A stretch of 64,000 bases of DNA. Source: Cepaea nemoralis. Its lineage: Eukaryota > Mollusca > Gastropoda > Stylommatophora > Helicidae. Shown piece by piece: positions 22,986 to 34,249 of the stretch (position 1 is the stretch's first letter; each line of letters starts with the position of its first letter). The stretch is taken from contig JACEFZ010024497.1 of assembly GCA_014155875.1 (NCBI GenBank), forward strand, positions 1,382,501 through 1,446,500. The letters run 5' to 3'. The translations under genes and the position numbers were made by a program. The notes below the pieces were generated by a model. It made no database searches. It saw only the letters and a list, made by a program, of their open reading frames with translations, and was not told where the DNA came from.

Positions 22986-23158
22986 ATGGAATATTGCTTG
23001 GCTAGCAAATCCATTACGTGGAAAGTCCGAATCGAAAAGCTCACTGTGTGGGCTTCAAAAAAGGTGGAAAAAGTGTCCTAGTGGCACAAAATGGAATATT
23101 GCTTGGATAGCAAATCCATTACGTGGAAAGTCCGAATCGAAAGCTCACTGTGTGGATG
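22986..23158 (+). repeat. 105-bp direct duplication in the LINE 3' UTR
   Basis: atggaatattgcttgg and acgtggaaagtccgaatcg occur twice at a 105-base spacing. Copies are nearly identical. Confidence 0.85.
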
Positions 23159-23458
23159 TCATCTGCAAACTGCATTCTTCTGGCTTCTGGAAGAACAGCC
23201 TATGGTGAACGGAAGGCCCAATATACGGAAGTGAGGCTAAGCAGCCATGTGCAGGACGTGACGATTCCTTGGGTGAGCCCAGTACCAGAGCGGTGTGTGA
23301 TGGCTCTGCAATTATGGAAGCCTCCTTGGATGGCGGGGAATGCCCATGGTCTGCCCCTGCCTTCCCTTGAGGGCTGACCAGGATGCCTTTGGCTGTTCTA
23401 TATGGGCTAGCTGGGATGGGAGATAACACCACAACAGTGAGAGTCTAACGTCCTAAGA

Positions 23459-23612
23459 AACCCCCGGGAAGGTTAACCTGGTCAACAAATGCCCGCAGAA
23501 GTCGGATGTGTCGGCCTAACGGCGCAAGAACGCAGCTCTGCTGTAAACAGGCACAACGCAATCACGTCCGAAAAAAAAAACTCCGGATGAACGAAGAAGA
23601 AGAAGAAGAACC
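23459..23612 (+). mobile_element. Family G unit with (GAA)n tail, ends the LINE region
   Basis: The same block as at 15683 and 17712, with the same 5' boundary, ending cggatgaacgaagaagaag. It may be the true 3' end of the LINE or a separate SINE inserted at its end. Confidence 0.75.
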
Positions 23613-23726
23613 CACAACCTTTGGAGAACGAGGCAGACGGTTTGGCCACGTGACCCCCTCATCACTCCTTCACACCAAGAGGTGGGGATGCCCTATGCTA
23701 GTAAGCAGTGCTCTAGCAAATATAGG

Positions 23727-23890
23727 AAGGGCCAGTGGTGCAGTGTCTAGTACGTTTTCCTGCTGGTCCGGTAGTCACGTGTTCGAATCTCATTGGGGTG
23801 AATTTTTTTTTTTTAAAGCAATGACCTGAGAGTTCACGTCGACCCAGTCTAAAATGGACGCCAGGTGAAGAAATAAATGCGTTGTTATAG
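23727..23890 (+). mobile_element. tRNA-derived SINE, family B
   Basis: The head gggccagtggtgcagtgtc and the box-B-like cacgtgttcgaatctc are followed by a T run. The tail runs to about cgccaggtgaagaaata. Confidence 0.7.
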
Positions 23891-24410
23891 ACCAGTCTGA
23901 GCGCCGACCAGTCTCTACAAATATGGGGCTAGCACCATGTCCTCAACACGCCTCCAGGACAGTAAACGAGTCCTTTAAGTCATCTGACTTTACTTAAACA
24001 ATATAGAGTTTGGAGCGTTTACAGCAAACAAACAAATAGTACAATATATAGTTTTGGTTTAGTCCATGGATCCACTCCCCTCCCGCCTCCTCGCCTGAAA
24101 ACAGGTAAACACTCTAGCGATGTTTAGATTAATAGCCTGTAATGTTTTGTCTTTGAGAGGAAAAAGCTTTTTAAAGGCTGTTTGAAATGGAATTTTTTAA
24201 TGCATGTTTCTTTAAAAAAAACAAAAAAACTACAGCTTGAAGCTTGAACTATTTGTGAAACAAGTTACACTTACTAGACACACATGCACGCACGCAAAGT
24301 GTCCTCTGTAAACCTTTACCGTTTAAAAACAAAACCGAAAAAGAAAAAGAAAACAGCACGGATAAAGTACTTGTTATTGTTGTTGTTGTTGTTATTGGTT
24401 TACAGGTAAA
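23891..24410. other. No recognisable feature
   Basis: Intron sequence with a short (GTT)n run near 24375. Confidence 0.4.
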
Positions 24411-24411
24411 A

Positions 24412-24655
24412 TTTTTTGACCTCCACGGCTTAGGCATAGTGAACAGTTTTACCATCCCGACATACTGGGTTCGATGTCGGTCGTAGGCGATTTGGAGGCA
24501 GATCGCTTTGTGTTGATTGTCATCAGAAAGAAGGTCGTTCAGAAAGAAGTGGCAAACTACTCAACGTAAAATTGCTTTGAAAATCACAAAAGAACCAACA
24601 AATGCTGGAGTTCATTGTGATATCCTGTCAAGGACATACAACTAACAGGTAATTT
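24412..24655 (+). mobile_element. SINE, family A, nearly full length
   Basis: The tRNA-like head ccacggcttaggcatagtg is followed by the box-B-like gggttcgatgtc, then taggcgatttggaggcag, the core ggcaaactactcaacgtaa, and the 3' end tcaaggacatacaactaac. Confidence 0.8.
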
Positions 24656-24864
24656 TTAAATAAAAAACCATTCTGGTCTTCACCGACACAATTGACCGTC
24701 AGTCACGGTTCAGGCGGGAGTCCCGGAGCACAGATTGAAAACCACTGATAACTGGAGATTGTATAACATGATTACGACGCTAGCTAATAATTGTCTCTCT
24801 GTGTGATTGCCACAGGTATAATGATTGTGTGTTTGTATTCTAATTTGAGCATTGTTTTCTCCAG

Positions 24865-24915
24865 AACTCCCCAAGCCCGCAGATGAGGACAACAAAAGCA
24901 GACCGCGGAATCAGG
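24865..24915 (+). CDS. ntn1: Netrin linker exon between LE3 and NTR domain, 51 bp
   Basis: Acceptor gcattgttttctccag (AG at 24863-24864), donor gtgagt at 24916, phase 1 on both sides. The final A of the LE3 exon plus AA here makes lysine, and the product reads K-LPKPADEDNKSRPRNQ. It is hydrophilic, with no cysteine, as expected of the variable linker that joins LE3 to the C-terminal NTR domain in netrins. The Cys-Val-Lys-Leu-Pro junction parallels Cys-Ile-Lys-Ile-Pro of vertebrate netrin-1. At 17 codons it could be an optional cassette. Splice sites and frame fit well, but the exon is short, so confidence is below that of the LE exons. Confidence 0.85.
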
Positions 24916-24999
24916 GTGAGTAACCTGGGTGATTAATAGATTATATGATCAGATCACATGATTAGATTCCCTTACAATAGTTCATTCTATATGATCCCG

Positions 25000-25425
25000 T
25001 GATCAGTTCCCTTATAATATAGCACTAGTCAATTCTGTATAACCACATGAACACATGTACTTAGAATATAGCACCAGTCAATTCTATATAACCACATGAA
25101 CTAATGTACTTAGAATATAGCACCAGTCAATTCTATATAACCACATGAACTAATGTACTTAGAATATAGCACCAGTCAATTCTATATAACCACATGAACT
25201 AATGTACTTAGAATATAGCACCAGTCAATTCTATATAACCACATGAACTAATGTACTTAGAATATAGCACCAGTCAATTCTATATAACCACATGAACTAA
25301 TGTACTTAGAATATAGCACCAGTCAATTCTATATAACCACATGAACTAATGTACTTAGAATATAGCACCAGTCAATTCTATATAACCACATGAACTAATG
25401 TACTTAGAATATAGCATTTGCTTGG
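25000..25425. repeat. 49-bp tandem repeat, about eight copies
   Basis: The unit is acttagaatatagcaccagt followed by caattctatataaccacatgaactaatgt. Internal copies are almost identical, outer ones diverged. Confidence 0.95.
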
Positions 25426-25575
25426 TTGGACTTTGCTGCTAACTTTCTACAGATTGGGGTAGTAAGCACGTTAACCATAGTTAGTCGCATCCTCCGACAT
25501 GCATAGTCGGTTAGGTGTTACTATTCTTTGCTTCCCATAAGGGTTCTGGTAACACATGGGCGAGACTATGGGACT
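25415..25575 (+). repeat. Repeat family F
   Basis: It carries ttggttggactttgctgct, then agtcgcatcctccgacatgc and tgttactattctttgc. Related to 10225-10395 (reversed) and 47880-48075. Confidence 0.65.
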
Positions 25576-25734
25576 ACGCTATTCTGTATGATTACTCGGT
25601 GAAACTCTTTTAGAACTAGGCAGCTCTATAATATCACATTCTCTCAGAATATAGCAGAATGTAATTCTATACGATTACATTCACACATAATATAACAGTT
25701 TAACTCTATATGATGATGTTTACGTAATATGTCT

Positions 25735-28700
25735 GGAACTGTCAAACCTTCAATGTTGATCAAAGCGTGCGTTATATGACTGGAATGTTGATCAAAGCGT
25801 GCGTTATATGACTGGAATGTTGATCAAAGCGTGCGTTATATGACTGGATCTGACAAACCTCCAATGTTGATCAAAGCGTGCGTTATATGACCGGAATGTT
25901 GATCAAATTGTGCGTTATATGACTGAAGCTGTCAAACCTCCAATGTTGATCAAAGCGTGCGTTATATGACTGAATCTGTCAAACCTCCAATGTTGATCAA
26001 AATGTGCGTTATATGACTGGAATGTTGATCAAAGTGTGCGTATATGACTGGAATGTTGATCAAAGCGTGCGTTATATGACTGGAATTGTGATCAAAGCGT
26101 GCGTTATATGACTGGAATGTTGATCAAAGCGTGCGTTATATGACTGGAATGTTGATCAAAGCGTGCGTTATATGACTGGAATGTTGATCAAAGCGTGCGT
26201 TATATGACTGAAGCTGTCAAACCTCAAATGTTGATCAAAGCGTGCGTTATATGACTGGATCTGACAAACCTCCAATGTTGATCAAAGCGTGCGTTATATG
26301 ACCGGAATGTTGATCAAATTGTGCGTTATATGACTGAATCTGTCAAACCTCCAATGTTGATCAAAATGTGCGTTATATGACTGGAATGTTGATCAAAGTG
26401 TGCGTTATATGACTGGAATGTTGATCAAAGCGTGCGTTATATGACTGGAATGTTGATCAAAGCGTGCGTTATATGACTGGAATGTTGATCAAGCGTGCGT
26501 TATATGACTGGAATGTTGATCCAAAGCGTGCGTTATATGACTGGAATGTTGATCAAAGCGTGCGTTATATGACTGGAATGTTGATCAAAGCGTGCGTTAT
26601 AGACTGAAGCTGTCAACCTCAAATGTTGATCAAAGCGTGCGTTATATGACTGGATCTGACAAACCTCAATGTTGATCAAAGCGTGCGTTATATGACGGAA
26701 ATGTTGATCAAATTGTGCGTTATATGACTGAAGCTGTCAAACCTCCAAGTTGATCCAAAGCGTGCGTTATAGACTGAATCTGTCAAACCTCCAATGGTTG
26801 ATCAAAATGTGCGTTATATGACGGAATGTTGATCAAAGTGTGCGTTATATGACTGGAATGTGATCAAAGCGTGCGTTATATGACTGGAATGTGTGATTCA
26901 AAGCGTGCGTTATATGACTGGAATGTTGATCAAAGCGTGCGTTATATGACTGGAATGTTGATCAAAGCGTGCGTTATATGACTGGAATGTTGATCAAAGC
27001 GTGCGTTATATGACTGGAATGTTGATCAAAGCGTGCGTTATATGACTGGAATGTTGATCAAAGCGTGCGTTATATGACTGAAGCTGTCAAACCTCAAATG
27101 TTGATCAAAGCGTGCGTTATATGACTGGATCTGACAAACCTCCAATGTTGATCAAAGCGTGCGTTATATGACCGGAATGTTGATCAAATTGTGCGTTATA
27201 TGACTGAAGCTGTCAAACCTCCAATGTTGATCAAAGCGTGCGTTATATGACTGAATCTGTCAAACCTCCAATGTTGATCAAAATGTGCGTTATATGACTG
27301 GAATGTTGATCAAAGTGTGCGTTATATGACTGGAATGTTGATCAAAGCGTGCGTTATATGACTGGAATGTTGATCAAAGCGTGCGTTATATGACTGGAAT
27401 GTTGATCAAAGCGTGCGTTATATGACTGGAATGTTGATCAAAGCGTGCGTTATATGACTGGAATGTTGATCAAAGCGTGCGTTATATGACTGGAATGTTG
27501 ATCAAAGCGTGCGTTATATGACTGGAATGTTGATCAAAGCGTGCGTTATATGACTGAAGCTGTCAAACCTCAAATGTTGATCAAAGCTTGCGTTATATGA
27601 CTGGATCTGACAAACCTCCAATGTTGATCAAAGCGTGCGTTATATGACCAGAATGTTGATCAAATTGTGCGTTATATGACTGAAGCTGTCAAACCTCCAA
27701 TGTTGATCAAATCGTGCGTTATATGACTGAATCTGTCAAACCTCCAATGTTGATCAAAATGTGCGTTATATGACTGGAATGTTGATCAAAGTGTGCGTTA
27801 TATGACTGGAATGTTGATCAAAGTGCGCGTTATATGACTGGAATGTTGATCAAAGCGTGCGTTATATGACTGGAATGTTGATCAAAGCGTGCGTTATATG
27901 ACTGGAATGTTGATCAAAGCGTGCGTTATATGACTGGAATGTTGATCAAAGCGTGCGTTATATGACTGGAATGTTGATCAAAGCGTGCGTTATATGACTG
28001 GAATGTTGATCAAAGCGTGCGTTATATGACTGAAGCTGTCAAACCTCAAATGTTGATCAAAGCGTGCGTTATATGACTGGATCTGACAAACCTCCAATGT
28101 TGATCAAAGCGTGCGTTATATGACCGGAATGTTGATCAAATTGTGCGTTATATGACTGAAGCTGTCAAACCTCCAATGTTAATCAAAGCGTGCGTTATAT
28201 GACTGAATCTGTCAAACCTCCAATGTTGATCAAAATGTGCGTTATATGACTGGAATGTTGATCAAAGTGTGCGTTATATGACTGGAATGTTGATCAAAGC
28301 GTGCGTTATATGACTGGAATGTTGATCAAAGCGTGCGTTATATGACTGGAATGTTGATCAAAGCGTGCGTTATATGACTGGAATGTTGATCAAAGCGTGC
28401 GTTATATGACTGGAATGTTGATCAAAGCGTGCGTTATATGACTGTAATGTTGATCAAAGCGTGCGTTATATGACTGGAATGTTGATCAAAGCGTGCGTTA
28501 TATGACTGGAATGTTGATCAAAGCGTGCGTTATATGACTGGAATGTTGATCAAAGCGTGCGTTATATGACTGAAGCTGTCAAACCTCAAATGTTGATCAA
28601 AGCGTGCTAGTTATATGACTGGATCTGTCAAACCTCCAATGTTGATCAAAATGTGCGTTATATGACTGGAATGTTGATCAAATTGTGCGTTATATGACTG

Positions 28701-28745
28701 GAATGTTGATCAAAGTGTGCGTTATATGACTGAATCTGTCAAACC
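25735..28745. repeat. 3-kb satellite of 32- and 47-bp units with a 13-unit higher-order repeat
   Basis: The short unit is ggaatgttgatcaaagcgtg followed by cgttatatgact (32 bp). The long unit has 15 extra bases at the front (gaagctgtcaaacct, 47 bp). The landmark gaagctgtcaaacctcaaat recurs at 27080, 27556 and 28032, exactly 476 bases apart (four long plus nine short units), and again at 28572, 540 later (two more short units). The stretch 26590-26900 has many one-base gaps and insertions. Confidence 0.96.
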
Positions 28746-28899
28746 TCCAGACTTGATCCTGATAGCATTCTAGTTCTTAATTGTTGGCAAACATCGAGAC
28801 CATTAAAACATCATACATTTGCGGGTATTTATTGGTACTCCTGGAAGTAGAAGGGACAACATAGATTAATAACGCTAGGTTTCAATGCTTATATTGTCT

Positions 28900-29200
28900 A
28901 GTCTAGTGTGTCTTACAAGAAATACAAGCACAAAGAGAACTAGTTATTCGCATGAGAAGAAGACAGGCCACAATCTTTGGGCATTACATGGGAAGGGGAA
29001 AGTTGGAGTGTGTCGTCACAACGGGAAAATTGGAGGGAAGAAGAGGCAGAAGGATACCAAGAGAGATGTTGCTGGACAATTTGACATTATGGCATGGAGG
29101 AACATCAGTATCAGAAATGATTGCCAGCATAAGAGACAGAAGGCTGTGGACGGACATGGTCACCAACACCATTTCGCCAGACGCCATGGACTATAAGTAA
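28900..29200 (+). mobile_element. RTE-like LINE, C-terminal remnant
   Basis: An 82-codon stretch reads MRRRQATIFGHYMGR, then TTGKLEGRRGRRIPREMLLD, parallel to the copy at 5370. It is shorter and lacks a clear tail. Confidence 0.7.
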
Positions 29201-29289
29201 TAGTGTGTCCTCTAATCTCTACTTCTTTCATCTACTTCTAGTCTAGAAGTACACGTTTCAAGGCGATAAACGTGCACTACAATATTTAG

Positions 29290-29815
29290 ATTCGCGTGTG
29301 CCAACGTCTGTCATTGTTTGACCAGAGTTGAGTGAAGCTGAGTCTAGAACCCAAATCACAACACGTGGGACATTCCCATACGTGCTCTATCCTCATCTTC
29401 AACAGCCAGCGAAGAGTCCCAATACTAATGGTACCAGCTGAAGTCTGATTATCTGTCCATCTGGTCTGTCCTCGGAGTACTGAGTATCGTTCAGAACCTC
29501 TGGTCACGCCCTGCCGCACCAGTCTCTCCAGGTCACGGTCATCTGTACCTCCACATTACACGCGTGATTCAACAGGATCCTGAGCACATCTGCGTTATAG
29601 TGCATCAATACCCACCCATCGGTGCAGCCACGGTCAATATGTCCGTCTGTTCGTTTCCCCCAACACCAGCATGCCCTGGGGAAAAGATCGAATGGGTGAT
29701 CCTCACCTTTGATTGTGTAATAGAAGCTTGCCACTCTGCACGAAGCATGCCAGTCTTCAGCGTTCTCAGCGTGCCCCGTGAGTCCGTTTCAAACATTAGC
29801 TGCATGTCCTTTACA
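29290..29815 (-). mobile_element. LINE RNase H / C-terminal fragment, family D
   Basis: Reverse-strand ORFs contain FETDSRGTLRTLKTGM, SPGHAGVGGNEQTD and, further on, TISIGTLRWLLKM. These are the active-site Asp and His regions of a LINE RNase H and its downstream tail. Frames differ, so it is broken. The end near 29330 has a gagttgagtgaagctgag run like the other family D copies. Confidence 0.75.
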
Positions 29816-30170
29816 GGACGTCACAATCAACCACAGCATTTTTTTCTGTTGTTTGTGATTTAGTGGGCACATTTTCCTACACCGGCATGAAGTTGCACTT
29901 CAACTTTGACTTCTCGTTCAGACTGCAATGACAAACTACTGAACTACAATTGCCTAGACCATTAACCTGGGACTGATCGAAACTTCCCGCAAAATACAAG
30001 CAACATTTTTTTTTAAAATGTTTGCCAATGCTTTATGAACGACAGACGCCCATACCACCGAAATCAACGCAACACCGTCTGCTCCAAACCACCCTCAGCC
30101 AATTTCGAACTCTCGACTCGGTATGGCGATGAACTGTGAAACGCGTTCACTGGACCTAAGCCACAGCTCC
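29797..30170 (-). mobile_element. SINE, family A, rearranged
   Basis: The 3' end (gctgcatgtcctttacagg) and the head (around 30030-30170) are in - orientation. An opposite-facing SINE piece between them (tgacaaactactgaactaca near 29930) shows a nested or inverted insertion. Confidence 0.6.
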
Positions 30171-30511
30171 GTTACAATCACGAAATGTATGATCTATTTG
30201 CCCTCCAGCCAGCGGATCGCTGCTGTGACTGCCTCCACCTCCATTCTCAAAATAGTCCCTTTTTTTTAAAATGATCGAACGAAATTTATTTTCAAAGGAT
30301 TAAAAATTGTCTCTTTCCTTTGATATATTGATATATCACTTACTGTGCATTTGCAGTGGAGTGATGTTCTGCCGTTGAGATGCAGAATACGCTAAGCTTT
30401 TGTATAAGTCTATTCCTTGCTTGGGGATATTCAACAGTTTTCGGTATTGGCTATGTCTTGTATTATATTTCAATAACGGCCAATGGTAATTTGACTTTAA
30501 TTTCTAGAGGG
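30171..30511. other. No recognisable feature
   Basis: Intron sequence. Confidence 0.4.
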
Positions 30512-30632
30512 TATGTCTCGCTCAGAAAGCAATGGCAAACTACTGAGCGTAATCTTGTCAAGAAATCAACAATCAGCAGAAAGATGCTGATGTTGACAGC
30601 AATGTCCTGTAAAGGATACGCAAACAATTAAT
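30512..30632 (+). mobile_element. SINE, family A, 3' half
   Basis: It runs from ctcagaaagcaatggcaaac to tgtaaaggatacgcaaac and has no head. Confidence 0.75.
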
Positions 30633-30727
30633 TCTAGGCTTTACATGTTTATTTCTAGCAGACTCTTCATTTGTTCTATATCGTTAAGGAACATCTCTCT
30701 AGTCCTAATAAAAGCCTTTTTCGGCTG

Positions 30728-30895
30728 CAGGCGATTTGGAAGTAGGCGGCCTTGTGTTGATTTTCATACATGTAGGAGTGCCGGTCGTTCAGAAAGCAAT
30801 AGCAAACTACTGAACGTAAACTTGCCAAGAAATCACATACAGCCTTAAAATATTGGGGTTGACTGCGACGTCCTGTATAGGATATGCAACTAACA
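30728..30895 (+). mobile_element. SINE, family A
   Basis: It runs from gcaggcgatttggaagtagg through agcaaactactgaacgtaaa to aggatatgcaactaac. Its 3' half and 90 bases of flank are duplicated at 32298-32487. Confidence 0.78.
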
Positions 30896-30999
30896 ACAAT
30901 GTGACAAAATTGTAAACTGAGTAGAGACTTATATAACTGAGGTGTAACACACATCTTGCGATAAAAACATGTTTGATCGGTCTCTGAAGAATATTGAGT

Positions 31000-31615
31000 C
31001 GACTTGGAGCTCTCTAGACGCTGTCTTCAACAGCCTGAAAATGGCTGCGCACAAAGCAAGTTAACTACAGGAATGCCTCGGCTGGGGTGAATGTTGTGTT
31101 AGCGTAGATTTCAAACCGCGATTGTTTGTTTTTCTTCGCGTGCGAATTTAGGCAACGTGCAAGATGCGTAAAATATGTTACTTTTAAATACTCCATCACA
31201 GACTGGCGCACCTGCGTCAGGTAATCAGCGGGACCACCTAGAAACCACAGCATTGGGTGAACGCACTCGTGCACCGGCGGGAAATTAGCGAGATGCCGAA
31301 CGTGAGCGCTGTTTACCCTATCTCCATCTTGCGCAATTAATGGCGAGGGACGCTTTGATATTATAGATCAAAGCAGCGCAGGTTTTGTCATTTCTGTCAG
31401 ATGGTTCAGCTCTCGATGCTCAACTCCTAGACCAGGGATGGTGGCAGAAAAGAGAACCGAGAGTTCAACTTTAATTGTAATGTAATTAGCTGTGATGTCA
31501 GGTGTGTGCTGTGCGTTCGTCGCAATTAGTGCAGGTCTGTGATAGTTTCGCGTATTAGCATCAGGGTAGCCAGCCCAGCAACAACAACTCGATACAGACT
31601 AAGGTTGGTTACTAA
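31000..31615. other. No recognisable feature
   Basis: Intron sequence without recognisable repeats or domains. Confidence 0.4.
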
Positions 31616-31619
31616 GAAA

Positions 31620-32115
31620 AACAAAGTTGAGTTGAGGTGAGTTGAGCTAAGAACCGATATCACGGCACTCAGGACATTCCAATACGCGCTCCGTCCCCTC
31701 GTTCAACAGCCAGCGAAGAGTCACATCACTAATCGTTGCCACGGCTATCTGATTAACCCCCTGCCTACCCCCCCCCCCCCACCCGCAATATCATTCTTTC
31801 CGCATACGGGTTCATAATCTGTCCCTCCACCTTCTCCACCAGGTCCCACAGGTGCTTGACCACCTTTCCCTTATCCATAGGTAATCTACCACCGAGAGGT
31901 ACATTCCCTGCCATCCTATCAGACTGTTCATTCCGCCGCACTCCTGCATGGCCAGGGCAAAATAACCATACAATTCTCATAATCTGTGGCCTCTGAAGTG
32001 AGGATAGCCATTCCACACGAAACGTTCCTTTCTCCACCTTACTAAGCATACTCCTTGAGTCCGTAATGAATGCAATGTGTGTTGCAGTAGTTAAGAAAAA
32101 CAAAGGTGAGGACAA
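31620..32115 (-). mobile_element. LINE RNase H / C-terminal fragment, family D
   Basis: A 116-codon reverse-strand stretch reads FITDSRSMLSKVEKGTFRVE, then LFCPGHAGVRRNEQSDRMAG. The Asp of TDSR and the His of GHAGV are RNase H active-site positions. It ends near 31620 in gttgagttgaggtgagttga, the family's CAACT-type tail read in reverse. Confidence 0.8.
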
Positions 32116-32297
32116 TGAACTGTTTTGGACCCGTTAAAAGACGTGAAAGTTTTGAAATTATCATTTGGAGGAAAGTGTACCGGGGAGGCGAAGAGGAGGG
32201 AGACCATAACTTAGGTTGACTTAAGATGTGATAGATAATTCACACATGACCGCAAGTACTGCAGAACATCTGACTTATGATAGAGAGAACTTTCTAA

Positions 32298-32487
32298 AGA
32301 AAGCAATAGCAAACTACTGAACGTAAATTTGCCAAGAAATCACATAGTCTTATAATATTGGGATTGACTGCGACGTCCTGTATAGGATATGCAACTAACA
32401 ACAATGTGACAAAATTGTAAACTGAGTAGAGACTTATATAACTGAGGTGTAACACACATCTTGCGATAAAAACATGTTTGATCGGTC
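32298..32487 (+). repeat. Duplicate of the SINE 3' half plus its downstream flank
   Basis: Bases 32298-32402 are a family A 3' half. The following 85 or so bases, through acatgtttgatcggtc, are the same as 30893-30983, which is not SINE. The two copies lie about 1.5 kb apart in the same orientation. Confidence 0.85.
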
Positions 32488-32552
32488 ACCCTATTAATTG
32501 GGGAGAGGGACTCTAGTGTTGGAGAATACGAGAGTTTACACAGAACAGACGA

Positions 32553-32555
32553 CTA

Positions 32556-32594
<39 letters not shown>
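32553..32594. repeat. (GAT)n microsatellite
   Basis: Fourteen near-perfect GAT/ATG triplets, probably the tail of a degraded retroposon whose body lies on the - strand to about 32740. Confidence 0.9.
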
Positions 32595-32595
<1 letters not shown>

Positions 32596-32929
32596 CATCT
32601 GTCCAGAGACTGATGTTGAAGCCTTCCGATCGTGACACCCCACGGTTCAGGTGTTCTCAGCTCCACGTCAGTTTGAACCTGGGCCTTCCCCCACGCCGGT
32701 GTGATGTGCTTGTTCCTTAGATCTTTATCTTTTCCCATTGAATTTTCCCTCCTATATTTTCAATAGCAGGCCTTTCTGTATCGTACTGTCTGCTGTTTTC
32801 TACATGTTTCCATTGTTGTGTGGTTTTCCTATTATCTGTAACAACTTTTCTGCCCAGCTCACAGTTTGCATCTTGTGGTAACACCACATCTCAAAAGCTT
32901 CCAAGATTAGTTCGTCTTGTTTGGTTCAT

Positions 32930-33415
32930 AATCCATATTTAAGAGCCAAACAGCGCTGACTTGTATGCATCAATTCAGGTGTCAAGGGTTGAGAGCATTC
33001 GCTGGATCTGTTCTCAGGGACACTCTGGTGTGGTTGGAAACGAACAAGCAGACAGGATGGCTGGTGCTGCATCATTGAGGGGTGATTTGAGGCATGATAA
33101 TGTGGTGAAGGCCCTCTGGGAGCGAAATGAACAATGCTGAAGAACAGACAGACTATCATGGTCTAGAGAGAATGCGGCAGCGAGGGCTGGTCAGAGGATA
33201 TAGTCGATAGTCGTCACTCAGACGTAAAGCATGACGGATATATAATCAGATTTTAACGGGAACAATTAGTATTGGAACTCTACGATGGCTGTTGAAGACG
33301 ATGACTGGGCGCTTATGGGAATGCCTCGAGTGCAATTATGTCTGTTCTTGACTCAACTCAGCTCAACTTAGCTCAATTCAACTCAGCTCAACCCAACTCA
33401 ACTCACAGCGCTACA
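32930..33415 (+). mobile_element. LINE RNase H / C-terminal fragment, family D
   Basis: Broken + strand frames give FSGTLWCGWKRTSRQ from a sequence that matches the family's GHAGV-GNE-AD region, then a part parallel to GTISIGTLRWLLK-M near 33260-33310. The end is a run of ctcaactcagctcaactta, the CAACT-type tail. Confidence 0.65.
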
Positions 33416-33427
33416 GACGAGCTATAA

Positions 33428-33535
33428 CAGTGGTTCTCAACCTTTTTTGGCTCATGCATCCCTTCACCATATTTTCTGAACATCATTCTCCCCCCCCCCC
33501 CCCATTTTCGTATTTCCTCCCTATAACCCCCCCCC

Positions 33536-33575
<40 letters not shown>

Positions 33576-33843
33576 ACGTAAAACTGGAAGCTAAGTTTAA
33601 TAACACATACTAGAACAAGTCTACATAAAACGTGATTTGCTGGTCTACTTACGTTATGAAATGAATTTAAGAAGGGCGAGAAGTACAGAACCGTAAAATA
33701 TGGAGGGAAAAATATTATCAAGTAATCGGTTCTTGTATTAACGCGATCTTGAATTAATCGTAATCCCCCCTCCCCCTGGAAACCTTAAAATTCTCCCCTG
33801 TGAGAGGGGGGGGGGGGAATTCCCCACCGGTTGAGAACCACTG
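33428..33843 (+). mobile_element. Complete hAT-type MITE with 8-bp target duplication
   Basis: The terminal inverted repeats are cagtggttctcaacc at 33428 and ggttgagaaccactg ending at 33843. The flanks carry a perfect 8-base duplication, agctataa, at 33420-33427 and 33844-33851, the length expected of hAT transposases. The 416-bp body has C-rich tracts, a (CA)n run at 33538-33571 and no transposase. A second, 3'-truncated copy lies at 47212. Confidence 0.93.
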
Positions 33844-33939
33844 AGCTATAAAGACGACCTTCTTCCACGCTATGATGCATATTGCGTATAAGGCACTAGC
33901 CGTGGCTATTTCCAGTGACTCCATCTATGCCCTCCACAT

Positions 33940-34015
33940 ATTATTTATCTCTGTTTATAATTCTCATTCACCCTCTTTATTTTGTTATGTAGGTCGCAGA
34001 GCAAAGCGTTTCTCA
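33940..34015 (+). repeat. Repeat family C, short copy
   Basis: ttatttatctctgtttataa and the following blocks are shared loosely with 41350, 42033 and 47565. Confidence 0.4.
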
Positions 34016-34235
34016 TAATCATCATCTAGTGCCTTGCAAGCCCGCGTAAGCGTTCATGTCTCTTCGCAGATCTATGTCTTTGGTGTTCGGGATCAACTCT
34101 GCTGATGGTATTCCTCCATCCAGCATCATTTATCTTGACCTGCCTCTGCTTCTCCTTCCCTTGATTTTTCCAGTCGTCACGATGTTCTGCAATGCCCCAC
34201 TTTTTCACCACATGGCCAAAGAAAGCTGTTTTGTC
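34016..34235 (-). mobile_element. RTE-like LINE, C-terminal remnant
   Basis: The reverse strand reads MVKKWGIAEHRDDWKNQGKE, then a diverged WRNTISRVDPEHQRHRSAK, parallel to the RTE 3' end at 5400-5570. It is followed by the atgatgattatgag tail at about 34016. Confidence 0.65.
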
Positions 34236-34249
34236 TTATTCTTATTGTA

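Larger units (their letters stand above)
18795..23612 (+). mobile_element. I-like non-LTR retrotransposon (APE endonuclease, RT, RNase H), inactive
   Basis: Order of parts: a non-coding leader (18795-19210), apurinic-type endonuclease (19240-19898), reverse transcriptase (about 19911-21771), RNase H (22080-22510) and a cysteine-bearing C-terminal region (22549-22905). A 3' UTR with a 105-bp direct duplication (22986 and 23091) follows, and the family G block 23459-23612 ends in (GAA)n. The combination of an APE endonuclease with a C-terminal RNase H points to the I group (I, Nimb, Ingi). A jockey-type element without RNase H is less likely. Many frameshifts and stops show it is dead. No ORF1 is visible. 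It lies in sense in the LE3-linker intron. Confidence 0.85.
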
